Under the pieces are notes generated by a model, which was given only the letters and a program-made list of their open reading frames with translations, did not search any database and was not told where the DNA came from. The position numbers and the translations under genes are program-made. DNA of 64,000 nucleotides from Bacillus sp. FJAT-18017. Its GTDB lineage: Bacteria > Bacillota > Bacilli > Bacillales > Cytobacillaceae. This document shows positions 19,301 through 26,569 of the stretch, one piece after another (the first letter of the stretch is position 1; each line of letters begins with the position of its first letter). The stretch is taken from positions 537,001 to 601,000 of the forward strand of contig NZ_CP012602.1 of NCBI RefSeq assembly GCF_001278805.1, given 5' to 3'.

Positions 19301-19632
19301 CAGCATACGAGTTTGGGCCGGGAAGCCATGACATTACCGTTACTGCTGAAGACAGAGCCGGCAATAAAGCAAACTCGACCTTTACTTTCCAGGTCACTGT
19401 CACGTACGTGGGGCTGGCTGAGCTTGCCCGTCAGTTTGCAGGTGAGGATACCGGGCTTGCTAATGCATTATCAAGTAAGCTTGAAAATGCGCAAGAGGCA
19501 GAGGAACGTGGAGATGCAAACGCAAAGGCTGGAATGATTCAAGCGTTTATCAACCAGACAGAAGCTCAAAGCGGTAAGAAATTAACAGAGGGGCAAGCGC
19601 AAATTCTTAGCGAACTCGCAGGTCATTTGTAA
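16384..19632 (+). CDS. Large secreted beta-propeller protein with CBM-like, OmpL47-like and FIMAH domains
   Basis: A 1082-residue exported protein of unknown function. A signal peptide (residues 1-30) is followed by a repeated beta-propeller region (~residues 40-680) with many GxVYxY/GxLYxxD-type blades; a jelly-roll carbohydrate-binding-like module (~685-840, NAGFEEGGS...IPGWSP to YYDDFTVKY); an Ig-like OmpL47-type module (~850-1010, IDKTAPVIEFTG, AEDRAGNKAN); and a C-terminal FIMAH domain (~1015-1082, AFINQTEAQSGKKLTEGQA). Such modules occur in surface-bound polysaccharide-handling proteins of Bacillus and Paenibacillus. No enzyme motif is seen. Start has GAGGAGG 8 nt upstream. It sits alone beside a decayed transport gene, consistent with an acquired block. 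Confidence 0.85.
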   Translation: MKIRMHRALITMMCLLLTIAGFGGVSSSAAESKLSQKIYGSPEELLYPNNYTVAVFNGTVGKEDGRNVLYTTAKGKPGYLNVIDLDNYQLLRSIPIAPSESSWAHTIAPDGSLYLAADGGGAKLWNYSPVTKTPVMVAEFAGQSVPNSITTDEQGRVYVGTYPGGKVYQYDPATKQTRDYGRMIGTLDQEYVRSIAYQGGHVYAGTAHKQIVKVNLETGEKTNIAGALNVKQDTVYDLSTIDDRYLLARYTDGSGVPGEGFIYDTQTETWLDVVLENLVGLHATDSLDGKLYFLADKQLKTFDLTSHQIESTGMTYGSGFRGVDWVEFPNKPELPGKNLVTVRYDGGVTIMNIETKKVHTLPPIVPGLPGVVNQLSAVSETQLIATGSQARSSLVDLESKTTQPFNIGQADSVYTVGNKVYLGVYPEGTLYEYDLSAEPSSTNPKNLAVLGNQQERLVNITGGNDKIYISTISGYGTLGGSLTVYDPSTGETRVQRNVVENQSVLSTTFHDGKLFGSTTIRGGLGSEPTEAEAKIFVWDTETEQKIAEFPLRIPGLDKPIFIGDLSVGPDGLIWGASYEFIFAIDPNTYEVVKSKKIHQKLNFSHWAHHPLRWSEDGLLYVLFNNKLTVIDPETLESRTLTDATRFDLGLDGHIYFTDAQTNTILYRMEVDGEIKEPFPDVSVPVKNAGFEEGGSTNAIPGWSPLFATGTGYSYELSSEKSFTGSYSLKTTDTRRDASVAVISDKVPVIPGEEYEAGVNLYIKSGQPGFMFRFFDKNNATISTLETHLDESRLSQWQHVILRGKAPANAAYAKLIAVTSRYNISEAYYDDFTVKYKDKVVPVSHASFDPAPNENGWINSDTVISLAADKAYSITYSAEGAQAADQVTAKENEVKVPINKEGKTTLTYYATNYSGVQEAPKTLEVNIDKTAPVIEFTGQPEYSVSETIKISCTASDNLSGLADEPCTGSLIERPAYEFGPGSHDITVTAEDRAGNKANSTFTFQVTVTYVGLAELARQFAGEDTGLANALSSKLENAQEAEERGDANAKAGMIQAFINQTEAQSGKKLTEGQAQILSELAGHL

Positions 19633-19645
19633 AAAAGTAAGTTTT

Positions 19646-19692
19646 AGCCGAGCAGATTTCAGGTGTAACATTCTGATTTTGGCTCGGCTTTT
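19646..19692 (+). terminator. Terminator after the FIMAH protein gene
   Basis: AGCCGAGC and GCTCGGCT form a perfect 8-bp stem around a 31-nt partly paired loop, followed by TTTTCTATTTTT. Confidence 0.85.
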
Positions 19693-19906
19693 CTATTTTT
19701 ATATTGCAATCAGGGGTCTGATAATCGTCTGTCCTTAAGAGGCCTGTCCAAAAACACCTTGGACCTGGGTCTGCTTTTCTGTGCCCATAATTTGAAAAAG
19801 TGGGCGCTTACACTGAAAAGCAACAAGAAAATAGGGTAAGAACGTAGGATGAACACCCAGAAATTGGTTGATATTCATTAAATATCAAAAAATAAAGCAA
19901 AAAACA

Positions 19907-19962
19907 TAAAAGGCTGCCCCAAAACAGTCGTCATTCAACGACCTTTTGGGACAACCTCTTTC
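19907..19962 (-). terminator. Terminator of the orphan response regulator gene
   Basis: Read on the minus strand, AGGTTGTCCCAAAAGGTCGT pairs with ACGACTGTTTTGGGGCAGCC around TGAATG, followed by TTTTATGTTTTTT. The 19700-19906 stretch beside it holds no gene that I recognise. Confidence 0.85.
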
Positions 19963-20009
19963 ATAGTGTTGAAACACAACTTAGTCAATGGAATTCCTTA
20001 AAATCCGGT

Positions 20010-20681
20010 TTATTCTGACCATTTGTATCCGACGCCCCACACGGTTGACAAATATTCGTTAACGGGAAATCCGGCTTTTCTCAACTTATCACGCAGGTTT
20101 CTAACATGGGAATCGATTGTCCTATCTTCCGTTACAACTGAATGGCCCCAAATTGTTGTTAACAGGTGCTCCCGCGAGAAGACTTTGTTTTTATTCTGCA
20201 TAAACAAACTCAGCATGGCGAATTCCTTCGGGGTTAAGGAGACTGGCTTGCCTTCAAAAGATAGTTCGAAAGAATCCTGATTTAGCACCAATCCCTTGAA
20301 TGACAGAGTATTGTTTGAAGGGCCTTTCCTTCTTAGTACAGCTTCAAGCCTTGCAATAAGTTCCTCTTCATCGAACGGCTTCTGGACATAGTCGTCAGCC
20401 CCAAGCTTAAGGCCTTTAACAATATCCGATTTCTCGGTTCTTGCTGTCAACATGATGATTGGAATGTCCCAATGACGCCTTATTTCCCGGCATGTTTCCC
20501 ATCCGTCCATCTCAGGCATCATAACATCGAGAAGGACCAAGTCAGCCCCTTCCGTTTCCAAGTAGTCCAATGCGGCTAAGGGGGAAGTGAACTTAATACA
20601 CCTGTAGCCCTTCGGCATTAAATACAAGGAGATTAAATCAAGCATCCTTTCTTCGTCATCGATTAAAATTACTTTTTTCAA
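20010..20681 (-). CDS. Orphan OmpR/PhoB-family response regulator
   Basis: A 223-residue two-component regulator. The receiver domain (residues 1-115) has the acidic pair D8-D9, phospho-acceptor D52 (LVLLDVMMPEMDGW), T/K switch residues in MLTARTEKS and VQKPFDEEE. The C-terminal winged helix (~130-220) ends VRNLRDKLRKAGFP..VWGVGYKW, the DNA-binding type of OmpR/PhoB. TTG start, with GGGGTGA 8 nt upstream. There is no histidine kinase next to it; the nearest kinase in the window (40997) is a hybrid with its own output. Target unknown. Confidence 0.9.
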   Translation of the reverse strand: MKKVILIDDEERMLDLISLYLMPKGYRCIKFTSPLAALDYLETEGADLVLLDVMMPEMDGWETCREIRRHWDIPIIMLTARTEKSDIVKGLKLGADDYVQKPFDEEELIARLEAVLRRKGPSNNTLSFKGLVLNQDSFELSFEGKPVSLTPKEFAMLSLFMQNKNKVFSREHLLTTIWGHSVVTEDRTIDSHVRNLRDKLRKAGFPVNEYLSTVWGVGYKWSE

Positions 20682-20825
20682 GTATGAATCACCCCAGTTG
20701 GCTGCCTTATGACTACTATTATAACTGTTTCCAAATTAAATAGATTTAGATATTTTGTTAAGAATATGAGGGTCAGGGGCAACTAAATCTGTATGTTCAT
20801 ATAATGCTGTGAGGTGATAGGTACG

Positions 20826-21185
20826 ATGTGTGTAGCCAATGACAGCTTTGAACAAGGATCCCAGTCCATTGTGGACCAAATGATTCGTGGGACCGCCTAC
20901 AAAATCACAGGGTTTGAAATCAATGGTAAACTAGTTGAGGATTCGTCAACCGCTCTAATAAAACCAAGCGATATGATATCAGGCGTGCTCCTTGTAGATA
21001 AGGCAGGAATATCCCATTTAATAAAGCCTGGCATTCCTGGGATAACGTATACCAGAGGGGACATAACGTATGATGAGTATGTGAGACTGCAAAAAAGAGC
21101 GGATAGGCTTGGTTTCGGTATATTCGGAGCCGCAGTATGCATATTCGTTGCCGTCGGTATCCTTTTGGTAAACGTTTATTTATAA
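20826..21185 (+). CDS. Hypothetical small protein with C-terminal membrane anchor
   Basis: A 119-residue protein that I do not recognise. It has a soluble N-terminal part (~1-95) and one hydrophobic segment (~residues 97-117, GIFGAAVCIFVAVGILLVNVYL) that ends the protein, a tail-anchored layout with the N-terminus inside. Start: GTG 20814 lies within the ribosome site, whereas ATG 20826 has GAGGTG 9 nt upstream and is chosen. It is followed at once by a strong terminator and stands alone between two minus-strand signalling genes. Confidence 0.6.
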   Translation: MCVANDSFEQGSQSIVDQMIRGTAYKITGFEINGKLVEDSSTALIKPSDMISGVLLVDKAGISHLIKPGIPGITYTRGDITYDEYVRLQKRADRLGFGIFGAAVCIFVAVGILLVNVYL

Positions 21186-21224
21186 AAAGGTTAGTAACCC
21201 TCAGTGGGATTACTAACCTTTTTG
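21184..21224 (+). terminator. Bidirectional terminator between 20826 gene and GGDEF/HD-GYP gene
   Basis: AAAAAGGTTAGTAA and TTACTAACCTTTTT form a perfect long stem with T-runs on both strands, serving both convergent genes. Confidence 0.9.
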
Positions 21225-21282
21225 TTTTAATCGCCAAGTACGGCCAGGTTTTAACTGGAGACATCATATGTTTTAACTGCAG

Positions 21283-23106
21283 TTAAACAACTTTTTCTCT
21301 ATCCAATCCTGCTTCTTGTTTTATCATCTCAATAAAAGGTTCCACGTATTGGGGATCGAATTGCTTCCCGGCGCACGCTCTTAGCTCTACAATAGCTTCC
21401 TCAAAGGTTTTTGTCTTCTGGTATGGCCGTTCTGTTGTCATCGCATCAAACGAGTCAATGATGCAGAGAATCCGGGCAAGCTTTGGAATCGTTTTCCCTT
21501 TAAGCCCGTACGGATATCCATTGCCTTCATATCTCTCGTGGTGGAGTTCGACCAAAGGGATAAGGTCCTCCAACTTTTTGTTCGTAGAGATAATTTCTTT
21601 GCCCCAAGTTACATGTTTTTTCATCATTTCCCATTCATGAGGCTCAAGTTTTCCTTTTTTATTTAAAATATCTCTCGGAATCTCAAGTTTTCCGATGTCA
21701 TGGATGATGGCACCGAGGATGAGGGTTTTCCTGTCATAATCGCTTAAATTCAGCTTTTTTGAAAAATCGACTGCATATTGATAGACCCGTTTACTATGGC
21801 GATATGTGTAGACATCCTTTGAAAGGAATATTTTTAACTGCTGCTCAGCTTCCTCAAGATCTTTTTCAAGATTCAAAGACCGCTGGACAGAGTAGTCCGA
21901 ATGCTCTTTAAAAACTTGAACCAGATTTTTGCCCTGATCCTTTGCGGCATACATTGCTTGATCGGCGTTATTTAAAAACTCTGAGACACTGTATGTCTGA
22001 TTTTCCCATTCCGCTATCCCCGCTGAAAAGGATAAACAGCCATAAGGCAATGCTTCAACCCCTTTGAAAAAGGTGTCATTCGTCTTTTTTCTCAGCTCGT
22101 TCATAAAAGCGTATGCTCTATCTCTGGATGTATCGGGCATTATAATTGAAAACTCTTCGCCGCCATAGCGGGCAACGATAAAGTCGTTTGTTTTCGATTC
22201 TAATTCTAGCAATGTACCAAAATCTTTAAGTAAATGATCACCTAGAATATGGCCATATAAATCGTTGTATTTTTTGAAATCATCAAGGTCAAGAAGTGCA
22301 ATGCTTAAGGGCCGCTCTGTCTCCTTTGCCGTAAAAACGTGTTTCTCAAGCAGTTCCTTGAAATAGCCGTGGTTGTTTAACCCGGTTAAATGATCTTTGT
22401 TGGCTTTATCCGACATTACCTTATATAGTTCAATATGCTGTTTAAACGCTACAGATAACAACGCTGACATACTGACAAAAAGGAAAAGTCCAAATATCTT
22501 TTGTGAATCGATTATTATAACCAATACGAAGGATAACAACAAGGTGGTTATATATGTGGCGAGTGTTCCTTTAATCATCCCTTTTAATACTTTTTCAATG
22601 CTGTCAATAGAATCACCCAGAAGGAAGTAGATTGCGATAAGGGCCACATTTGTTATAAAGTAGACACTTAAAGCACCGATGTATGGGAATAAGTTTGTAA
22701 ATTCTGTACTGCCAACTAGCCCACCTGTTAGATCAAACACATAAAAGGCATTTGTAATCATAAAGGTATAAAGAGCAAAATTAAAAACGTGCTTCCACCA
22801 TTCCGTTTTTCGATTAGAGAACATAAAAACAATCGAAAAGATGATCAATACAGTTAGGGTTAATTCAAGTCCATACAAAAAAAGACTTGCCAAATATATT
22901 GAGGAATCCATGGATAGCCGATTTCCCTCTGGGGGAAGTTCAAAGATAATGTGATTAAGCAGAAGTGTGGCTCCGGCAAGTGTAAAAATCATCGGCCAAA
23001 GGGTTGTATCAAAATGTCCATGTTTGCTCAGCAAAATAAAAACAACAATTCCTGCTGCAGAAACAAGGCCGAGGTATAGGTTGGCGCGACTCTCGATGAA
23101 ATGCAT
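21283..23106 (-). CDS. Membrane GGDEF/HD-GYP protein (cyclic-di-GMP turnover)
   Basis: A 607-residue signalling protein. Six to eight N-terminal membrane segments (~residues 10-225) form the sensor. The GGDEF domain (~235-390) keeps the active-site motif GGEEF (RYGGEEFSIIM), so diguanylate cyclase activity is plausible. The HD-GYP domain (~415-600) has HDIGK and HHERYEGNGYPYG, the metal-binding and c-di-GMP phosphodiesterase signature. Having both intact active sites means net activity must be switched by the sensor or a partner. ATG start with GAGAGTGA upstream. A DUF5317 membrane protein and a tiny membrane peptide lie just upstream on the same strand but are separated by a terminator. Confidence 0.93.
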   Translation of the reverse strand: MHFIESRANLYLGLVSAAGIVVFILLSKHGHFDTTLWPMIFTLAGATLLLNHIIFELPPEGNRLSMDSSIYLASLFLYGLELTLTVLIIFSIVFMFSNRKTEWWKHVFNFALYTFMITNAFYVFDLTGGLVGSTEFTNLFPYIGALSVYFITNVALIAIYFLLGDSIDSIEKVLKGMIKGTLATYITTLLLSFVLVIIIDSQKIFGLFLFVSMSALLSVAFKQHIELYKVMSDKANKDHLTGLNNHGYFKELLEKHVFTAKETERPLSIALLDLDDFKKYNDLYGHILGDHLLKDFGTLLELESKTNDFIVARYGGEEFSIIMPDTSRDRAYAFMNELRKKTNDTFFKGVEALPYGCLSFSAGIAEWENQTYSVSEFLNNADQAMYAAKDQGKNLVQVFKEHSDYSVQRSLNLEKDLEEAEQQLKIFLSKDVYTYRHSKRVYQYAVDFSKKLNLSDYDRKTLILGAIIHDIGKLEIPRDILNKKGKLEPHEWEMMKKHVTWGKEIISTNKKLEDLIPLVELHHERYEGNGYPYGLKGKTIPKLARILCIIDSFDAMTTERPYQKTKTFEEAIVELRACAGKQFDPQYVEPFIEMIKQEAGLDREKVV

Positions 23107-23130
23107 TTATATCACTCTCATTTATAGAAT

Positions 23131-23166
23131 AAAGGAGAAGTTATCCATGATTAACTTCTCCTTTTA
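23131..23166 (-). terminator. Terminator after the small-peptide gene
   Basis: AAAGGAGAAGTTA and TAACTTCTCCTTT form a perfect 13-bp stem with an 8-nt loop, ending in TTTT on the plus strand. It separates the DUF5317-peptide pair from the GGDEF/HD-GYP gene. Confidence 0.8.
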
Positions 23167-23177
23167 AAACTCAGTTA

Positions 23178-23270
23178 TTATCCAAGCTTATAGCCGGAAG
23201 TTAAAGCAACGATAACAGAACCAACAATGATTGCGTTAAACAAAAGATTTTTTAATTTTGCCTTGTTCAT
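23178..23270 (-). CDS. 30-residue single-span membrane peptide, coupled to DUF5317 gene
   Basis: A 30-residue open frame below usual size limits. It starts MNKAKLKNLLF, has one hydrophobic segment (residues ~10-24, NAIIVGSVIVALTSG) and ends GYKLG. It has an excellent ribosome site (AAAAGGAGGTGAAATTAA, 7-8 nt spacing) and its ATG overlaps the stop of the upstream DUF5317 gene as ATGA, which indicates translational coupling. A positively charged N-terminus and single span suggest a membrane regulator or an exported signal peptide; which of these is unknown. The strong ribosome site and coupling argue that it is real. Confidence 0.65.
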   Translation of the reverse strand: MNKAKLKNLLFNAIIVGSVIVALTSGYKLG

Positions 23271-23866
23271 TTAATTTCACCTCCTTTTATAGAAAAGGAG
23301 CTATCAATAACCTCTTCATCCCTGGAGTTGTTTACCATAAGATGCTGAATAAAAAGGAAAATCCCCACATTCATAATCACATCGCCGATACTAATTACCT
23401 GATCGCGTGGATAGGGGTTTGTCAATGGTATGATATCACCCAGAAATGCCAATCTTGTAGATTCATCCAATATCATATGCTTTGCGTATAGGCTGTTTTT
23501 CATAACATCAACAAATGCTGGATCGAGGACAGCAGCTGTAGCTTCCATTGAGACAGGCATTCTTCCTCCATTTACAGCCATTACAAGGAAGTTCAGGAAT
23601 ACCCCGATGAAAATAGCGATAAAGCCCGTATGATGGCGATTCAGGAACAAAAACAGCAATCCCAGTACATACACAAGCATATAAATGTAGGGGCTTGCCT
23701 GCCCAAGAAAAGGAATCTTATTTTGAAAAACAAATACGATGATTTGTACCAGTAATAAGAGTGGAAAAATCCAGCCATACTTTAGCTTTAATTCAGCCAA
23801 ACCTTTTAAATTGCCTTTTCGAAGCAAGCCGACAATAAAGGAAATAATAATTCCGTCATATACCAA
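23267..23866 (-). CDS. DUF5317-family membrane protein
   Basis: A 199-residue protein with five or six hydrophobic segments, the layout I recall for DUF5317. The segment NGGRMPVSMEA (~residue 105) between membrane helices is the most polar conserved-looking part. Start: a GTG at 23878 overlaps the ribosome site AGGTGG, so the TTG at 23866 (9 nt downstream of the site) is preferred. Family members are found beside HD-GYP or GGDEF genes in Firmicutes as far as I recall, consistent with the neighbour at 21283. Function unknown; it may be a membrane partner in signalling with the 30-residue peptide. Confidence 0.75.
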   Translation of the reverse strand: MVYDGIIISFIVGLLRKGNLKGLAELKLKYGWIFPLLLLVQIIVFVFQNKIPFLGQASPYIYMLVYVLGLLFLFLNRHHTGFIAIFIGVFLNFLVMAVNGGRMPVSMEATAAVLDPAFVDVMKNSLYAKHMILDESTRLAFLGDIIPLTNPYPRDQVISIGDVIMNVGIFLFIQHLMVNNSRDEEVIDSSFSIKGGEIK

Positions 23867-24071
23867 TAAAAATACCACCTAATCGTATTTGGTAAAAAAT
23901 GATTGAAATGAAATATACTACTATATTAAGTGATAGAACAAAAGGATGACAATCGTTTTTTTGAAAATTTTGTAGCTTTTCTCATAATTGTGTAGATTAA
24001 TAAAATTTTTTAGGGAAAAGGTTACCTGCATACAAGAATAGCAATAGTCAAATGACTACCCAAATATAAAC

Positions 24072-24104
24072 AAAGTCCTTTAAGGTCACCCTTAAAGGAC
24101 TTTA
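24072..24104 (-). terminator. Terminator of the AraC-family gene
   Basis: AAAGTCCTTTAAGG and CCTTAAAGGACTTT form a perfect 14-bp stem with a TCAC loop; T-rich on both sides. Confidence 0.85.
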
Positions 24105-24872
24105 TTTTGTGGAGTAATTAATCATTACATCTGGAGTTTGTATGTTCCGGAAGTGTTTGGGAGTAACCCCTATGTATTTTTTAAAAAGAAGGGTGTAATA
24201 GCTCTGGTTGCAGTATTGGAATAAGTGGGCAATATCGCTTAATGAAAGTTTGGAATGCAGTAAAAAGTATTTTGATTCCTCTACCCTCCTGCGATTAATG
24301 AATTCAGAAATCGTCACCCCTACGGATTCTTTAAATACTTTGGAAAGATAACTTGGAGTCACTCCGACATGGTCCGCGATAATTTCCAGAGATAAATCAT
24401 GAAAAATCCCCTGATTAATATAGTTGATTGCCTTGTTGATTACATTGTTGTAAATCGGGCGATTCGCCGATTTTAATGTGTCGATGAAAGAAGAAATCAT
24501 TTCATATTCGAGCGTCTTGATTTCGGCGGGAGAGCTTAATCGTTCAATTTGACGAATATACACGTCGCTTAAATCAAAGGCATCCTCCGGCAGGACTCCT
24601 GCTTTGATAATTGACCTGGTAAACAGAGTACAGGAACAAATCAAGGAATTCTTTAATGACCGGATCGGGTCGTCCGCCAGTTTTGCGCGTTCAGATGAGT
24701 TAATTTGATCGAGAACGGATTTTGCATCCTCCTCGGCACCTCTTCCTATGCAATCCATGAGCTGTTGTTCAAGTCCATAGGATGGATGGACAAAATAATT
24801 TTGTTTGTTTTTAAGACGGGTTTCAAAATATTGCTGAATGATAGCAGATTTCATAGACTGATTACTAATCAT
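24102..24872 (-). CDS. AraC-family transcriptional regulator
   Basis: A 256-residue regulator. The C-terminal ~100 residues hold two helix-turn-helix motifs: DLSLEIIADHVGVTPSYLSKVFKESVGVTISEFINRRRVEESKYFL and LSLSDIAHLFQYCNQSYYTLLFKKYIGVTPKHFR in the usual AraC pattern. The N-terminal part (~1-150) lacks a cupin fold signature and resembles the YesN/AraC type without receiver domain. It is divergent from the sugar ABC operon at 24980 and probably regulates it as an activator. The shared promoter region also contains a TreR-type operator at 24935. Confidence 0.88.
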   Translation of the reverse strand: MISNQSMKSAIIQQYFETRLKNKQNYFVHPSYGLEQQLMDCIGRGAEEDAKSVLDQINSSERAKLADDPIRSLKNSLICSCTLFTRSIIKAGVLPEDAFDLSDVYIRQIERLSSPAEIKTLEYEMISSFIDTLKSANRPIYNNVINKAINYINQGIFHDLSLEIIADHVGVTPSYLSKVFKESVGVTISEFINRRRVEESKYFLLHSKLSLSDIAHLFQYCNQSYYTLLFKKYIGVTPKHFRNIQTPDVMINYSTK

Positions 24873-24934
24873 GGCATGTTTTCACCCTAAAAATTTAATA
24901 AAAACTATAAAATTTTAGTATAACTGTCATTTTC

Positions 24935-24946
24935 TTGTATATACAA
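24935..24946. promoter_or_regulatory. TreR-type operator in front of the sugar ABC/GH65 operon
   Basis: TTGTATATACAA is a perfect palindrome with the same TGTATATACA core as the two treP operators (9879, 9911). It lies 34 bp before the start of the binding-protein gene, overlapping the likely -10 region. It predicts that TreR controls this operon, so its substrate is probably trehalose. Confidence 0.7.
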
Positions 24947-24979
24947 TTTAAGTATAAACCTTAAGGGGGTCTGTGTTAA

Positions 24980-26242
24980 ATGAAGAAAAGTTTTTTCTCA
25001 AAAATGTTAGCGCTTTCTTTCGCGGCCAGCATTGCCTTGGCAGGATGCAGCAGTGATGATACTGGCAAGGAACCTTCAAAACCGGCTGGTGGAGATGCAA
25101 AGAATGAGCCAGTTGTTCTAAAATTTGCGGCTCAAAATGATAATACACCAGCCACACAGAAATTGTTAGATGCTTTTAACGCCAGCCAGGAAAAGTACAA
25201 GGTTGAATGGACCCAAATGACAAACGATTCCGCACAAATGCATGACCAGCTGTTAAACTCGTTATCTAGCGGATCAAGTGAATATGATGTATTGTCCCTC
25301 GATGTAGTCTGGGCAGGTGAATTTGCCGGTGCTGGATATCTTGAACCAATCGATGTGAAAATGAATGAAGCTGGGTACTCAAAGGATAACTTTAATGCCG
25401 GGTCGATGGCTTCTGGAAATTACAAAGGGAAGCAATACACACTTCCTTTCTTCCCTGACCTAGGACTCCTATACTTCCGTAAAGATATCGTAAGCGCTGA
25501 AGATGCTGCTAAACTTGAAGGCGGCAGCTATACGTATGATGACCTTTATGCTATGTCGGAGAAATATTCCGGCCAAAAAGGCACTAAGTTTGGATTTGTC
25601 TACCAGTCCAAGCAGTACGAAGGCCTGACGGTTAACGTAACCGAGTTTTCCAAGTCCTACACCGATGTAAAAGGCGGACTTGAAGCGATGTACAAATTCA
25701 CAAAAGCGCCTTTCTCACCAAAGGATATCCTGAATTTCATGGAAGGCGAAACCCATACAAACTTTGAGCAAGGAAATGCTGTATTCTCCCGTAACTGGCC
25801 ATATGCTTTTGGACGTATCAATGGACAGGAAGATGGAGTAAAAATCAAGGTTGACCAGGTAGGCATCGCTCCACTGCCAAATGGAGGATCTGTAGGCGGA
25901 TGGCTGCTGAGCTTGAACAAAAACTCCAAGAACCTTGATGGCGCATGGGAATTTGTTAAGTTTGCAGCTGGAGAAGAAGGCCAAAAAATCATGAGCACAG
26001 AAGGCGGGTACCTGCCTGGATTTAACGCTCTGCTTGAAAATGCGGATGTAAAAGCAAAGAACGTTATGCTTTCCTATGCTGGTTTCCAAAAAGCATTGAC
26101 AACAACAATTGCACGCCCTGTTTCTCCTGAGTACTCCAAAGTATCGGATACCATTCAGGTTCAAGCACATAAATACTTGAGTTCCGGAGCAGGGCTTGAC
26201 GAGGCCGCTGCAGCAATTGAAGCAGCCGGTAAAGCCGAGTAA
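24980..26242 (+). CDS. Sugar ABC transporter substrate-binding lipoprotein
   Basis: A 420-residue family 1 extracellular solute-binding protein. It has a lipoprotein signal with LAGCSSDD (lipid Cys ~residue 23) and typical motifs YDVLSLDVVWAGEFAGAGYLEPI and GNYKGKQYTLPFFPDLGLLYFRKD. Length and motifs fit trehalose/maltose-type binding proteins. Ribosome site AAGGGGGT lies 13 nt upstream. A perfect hairpin terminator follows at 26256, the usual device that makes the binding protein more abundant than the permeases. Substrate inferred as trehalose or a related alpha-glucoside from the GH65 partner and the TreR operator. Confidence 0.9.
   Translation: MKKSFFSKMLALSFAASIALAGCSSDDTGKEPSKPAGGDAKNEPVVLKFAAQNDNTPATQKLLDAFNASQEKYKVEWTQMTNDSAQMHDQLLNSLSSGSSEYDVLSLDVVWAGEFAGAGYLEPIDVKMNEAGYSKDNFNAGSMASGNYKGKQYTLPFFPDLGLLYFRKDIVSAEDAAKLEGGSYTYDDLYAMSEKYSGQKGTKFGFVYQSKQYEGLTVNVTEFSKSYTDVKGGLEAMYKFTKAPFSPKDILNFMEGETHTNFEQGNAVFSRNWPYAFGRINGQEDGVKIKVDQVGIAPLPNGGSVGGWLLSLNKNSKNLDGAWEFVKFAAGEEGQKIMSTEGGYLPGFNALLENADVKAKNVMLSYAGFQKALTTTIARPVSPEYSKVSDTIQVQAHKYLSSGAGLDEAAAAIEAAGKAE
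25005..25018. promoter_or_regulatory. cre site inside the start of the binding-protein gene
   Basis: TGTTAGCGCTTTCT matches the CcpA cre consensus with one mismatch, 25 bp into the coding region. Intragenic cre sites near the start are common roadblocks for CcpA. Confidence 0.6.
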
Positions 26243-26255
26243 ACAATACAGGAGG

Positions 26256-26284
26256 AGGCTCTAATTCCTATTAGAGCCTTTTTC
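26256..26284 (+). terminator. Hairpin terminator between binding-protein and permease genes
   Basis: AGGCTCTAAT and ATTAGAGCCT form a perfect 10-bp stem with a TCCT loop, followed by TTTTCT. Read-through would supply the downstream permeases at a lower level. Confidence 0.85.
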
Positions 26285-26428
26285 TATAAGAATAGTAATT
26301 TACCATTTGTAATCGAAGCTGTATTAGTGACGTTTTGAACTCTCCGGCAAGCCAAAATGTAACCAATAAGCCACTGAGCTAGGTCCGATTCAAGTTCTAT
26401 AAGACCTTGTGCTACATCGCCGGATACG

Positions 26429-26540
26429 CCGGGAGCAGCGGGACAGGTGAGACCCCACAGTCGCTTTAGCGACGAGGAGGCTCACCGCCCGCCACGCGGA
26501 AAGCGAGCATCCTCGTGACAGGCAAAAAGCGCCTGTCCCT
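26429..26540 (+). repeat. Dispersed Bacillus-type GC-rich intergenic repeat, copy 2
   Basis: Contains GGGACAGGTGAGACCCCACAG, GACGAGGAGGCTCACCGCCC and CGCGGAAAGCGAGCATCC in the same order as copy 1 (1043-1140), then GACAGGCAAAAAGCGCCTGTC, a short inverted repeat. It lies within the sugar operon between the terminator and the first permease and ends 30 bp before the permease start. Confidence 0.75.
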
Positions 26541-26569
26541 GCGATGGTTATTCTCAGGAACTTCCGTTT

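Noticed and set aside
19700..19965. Insertion-sequence remnant
   Set aside because: GGCTGCCCCAAAA/TTTTGGGACAACC recalls some IS ends, but it is fully explained as a hairpin terminator and no transposase fragment is readable.
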